Below, one piece after another: positions 6,310 through 6,420 of a DNA stretch of 6,420 nt. The position numbers and the translations under genes are program-made. Numbering within the stretch: the stretch's first letter is position 1; every line of letters begins with the position of its first letter. Source of the stretch: Actinomycetota bacterium (GTDB lineage: Bacteria; Actinomycetota; Actinomycetes; Nanopelagicales; Nanopelagicaceae); NCBI GenBank assembly GCA_026392775.1, contig JAPLBK010000046.1:1-6420 (forward strand). The letters are read 5' to 3'. Below the pieces are notes generated by a model. That model searched no databases, was not told the DNA's origin, and saw only the letters and a list, made by a program, of their open reading frames with translations.

Positions 6310-6420
6310 TGAAAAAAATACTGGCATTCCTATTATTGCTACTCAATTTTCTTGTCCTTCCTAGCGCTCAAGCTAAAGGTGAAGTGGTTATTGATCGCTT
6401 AACGCAATCTGAAGCTGAAG
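6309..6420 (+). CDS. Secreted protein with signal peptide, 3' part missing
   Basis: The product is not recognised; only 37 codons are visible. They encode a clear Sec signal peptide: a basic n-region (MKK), a hydrophobic core (ILAFLLLLLNFLVLP) and a SAQA cleavage site after residue 22. The mature protein would start KGEVVIDRLTQ and continues SEAEA-like beyond the edge (the last codon is incomplete). Cys is absent near the cleavage site, so it is not a lipoprotein. The start is fixed by AAGGA six bases upstream. The ATG overlaps the TAA of the large surface protein by one base, so the two are almost certainly co-transcribed and probably act in the same place, outside the membrane. It may be a partner, anchor or assembly factor, but no domain is visible to show this. 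Confidence 0.85.
   Translation, partial: MKKILAFLLLLLNFLVLPSAQAKGEVVIDRLTQSEAE

Noticed and set aside
6312..6318. A7 tract after the start codon as a phase-variation switch
   Set aside because: Seven A is short and is the ordinary result of Lys-Lys-Ile codons in a signal peptide n-region; no evidence for switching.

Overview
The window is almost entirely one coding sequence on the + strand. It is the C-terminal 2102 codons of a very large secreted or surface protein whose start lies upstream. Codon 1 of the window is in frame and open through to the TAA at 6307-6309. The last base of that stop codon is the first base of an ATG (TAATG). This opens a second gene, which encodes a signal peptide and runs off the right edge. 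No RNA gene, mobile element, CRISPR array, terminator or intergenic region is present.

Layout of the large protein (residues counted from the window start): end of a Listeria-Bacteroides/InlB-type B repeat (1-49); an Fn3-like domain with a cysteine pair (50-151); twelve more B repeats (152-1073); five Fn3-like domains (1074-1547); an Ig-like domain with a CX8C pair (1548-1649); a Thr/Pro-rich linker (1650-1673) ending in a CX3C motif (1674-1678); an alanine-rich helical or coiled-coil region of 382 residues with no Gly, Pro or aromatic residue (1679-2060); and a 42-residue basic tail predicted to be beta-rich (2061-2102). No LPXTG motif, hydrophobic anchor or recognisable cell-wall-binding domain is visible at the C-terminus.

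The order suggests a fibrous adhesin or stalk: repeated small beta domains, then a long helical rod, then a small terminal module. How it is held at the surface is not evident. The co-translated secreted partner directly downstream is a candidate for that role, but this is inference.

Organism: the style (Fn3 domains joined by 'PAGVPSAP'-like linkers, the Ig-like module with W-x-R-C and 'GATASTYTLTSADV', moderate GC judged by eye, GCA-rich alanine codons) fits an actinomycete-type bacterium, possibly a low-GC aquatic lineage such as Nanopelagicales. This is based on recalled resemblance only and is of moderate to low confidence.
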